From positions 1 to 6,894 of the forward strand of contig JAHFRX010000075.1 of assembly GCA_023266075.1 (NCBI GenBank): DNA of 6,894 nucleotides. Direction: 5' to 3'. This document shows, one piece after another, positions 6,787 to 6,894 of this stretch (position 1 is the first letter of the stretch; each line of letters begins with the position of its first letter). The stretch comes from Legionellaceae bacterium (GTDB taxonomy: Bacteria; Pseudomonadota; Gammaproteobacteria; Legionellales; Legionellaceae). Both the position numbers and the translations under genes were made by a program. The notes beneath the pieces are model-generated. The model made no database searches. It was not told the origin of the DNA and saw nothing but the letters and a program-made list of their open reading frames with translations.

Positions 6787-6792
6787 AGTATA
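6787..6792 (-). promoter_or_regulatory. candidate -10 element for the RpfE-like gene / recJ operon
   Basis: The minus strand reads TATACT, five of six matches to TATAAT, about 32 bases upstream of the GTG. No good -35 box is seen 16-18 bases upstream (the sequence there is T-rich), so either the promoter is weak or activated, or this is not the promoter. Confidence 0.4.
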
Positions 6793-6833
6793 CCGTAGTT
6801 AGTGTTATCATAAAACATCACTGCGAAACGATA

Positions 6834-6894
6834 ATGATGCATTACACCATGAACATTCATCAAGAAAGACGAGAACCACACAGTATCCAAGCAT
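6834..6894 (+). CDS. possible start of a divergent gene, cut by the window edge
   Basis: From ATG at 6834 the plus strand is open to the last base, with further in-frame ATGs at 6837 and 6849. The last gives MNIHQERREPHSIQA. It is divergent from the RpfE-like gene, with a plausible but weak promoter between them (TATCAT at 6806-6811). No Shine-Dalgarno sequence is obvious before any of the three ATGs. Twenty open codons can occur by chance and the product cannot be identified. Confidence 0.25.
   Translation, partial: MMHYTMNIHQERREPHSIQA

Noticed and set aside
6702..6890. 62-codon minus-strand frame at the right edge
   Set aside because: It begins with TTG, overlaps the start of the RpfE-like gene in another frame and crosses its promoter region.

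Overview
The window reads as ordinary chromosomal DNA of a gammaproteobacterium with moderate to low GC. RluD, PgeF, DegQ, AroK and RecJ all carry the residue patterns of gammaproteobacterial homologues. The genus cannot be fixed from the sequence. Legionellales or a similar host-associated group is a possibility, but that is inference only. No tRNA, rRNA, CRISPR array, insertion sequence or phage gene was seen.

Layout: (1) Positions 2-2734, plus strand, hold a tightly overlapping cluster: the 3' two-thirds of rluD (cut by the window edge), pgeF (yfiH) and a periplasmic DegQ-type protease. Stop and start codons overlap at both junctions, so translational coupling is likely. (2) aroK (2750-3277, minus) faces degQ tail to tail, with 15 bases between them. 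(3) A 175-base divergent intergenic region (3278-3452) carries two dyad elements. (4) An unrecognised 239-codon gene (3453-4172, plus) has a strongly acidic C-terminus. Its last 15 bases overlap the end of recJ on the other strand. (5) Positions 4158-6754, minus, hold a two-gene operon: an RpfE-like conserved protein followed after 11 bases by recJ. (6) The right edge (6755-6894) is a promoter region, with what may be the first codons of a divergent plus-strand gene running off the window.

Functionally, rluD modifies 23S rRNA, pgeF edits peptidoglycan precursors, and degQ handles misfolded envelope proteins. aroK acts in the shikimate pathway and recJ in DNA recombination and repair. These are housekeeping genes whose neighbours differ in places from the E. 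coli order: degQ sits where clpB follows yfiH in E. coli, and aroK has no adjacent aroB. The part least explained by known families is the orphan gene at 3453-4172 with its putative operator-like control region. I found no convincing new multi-gene system.
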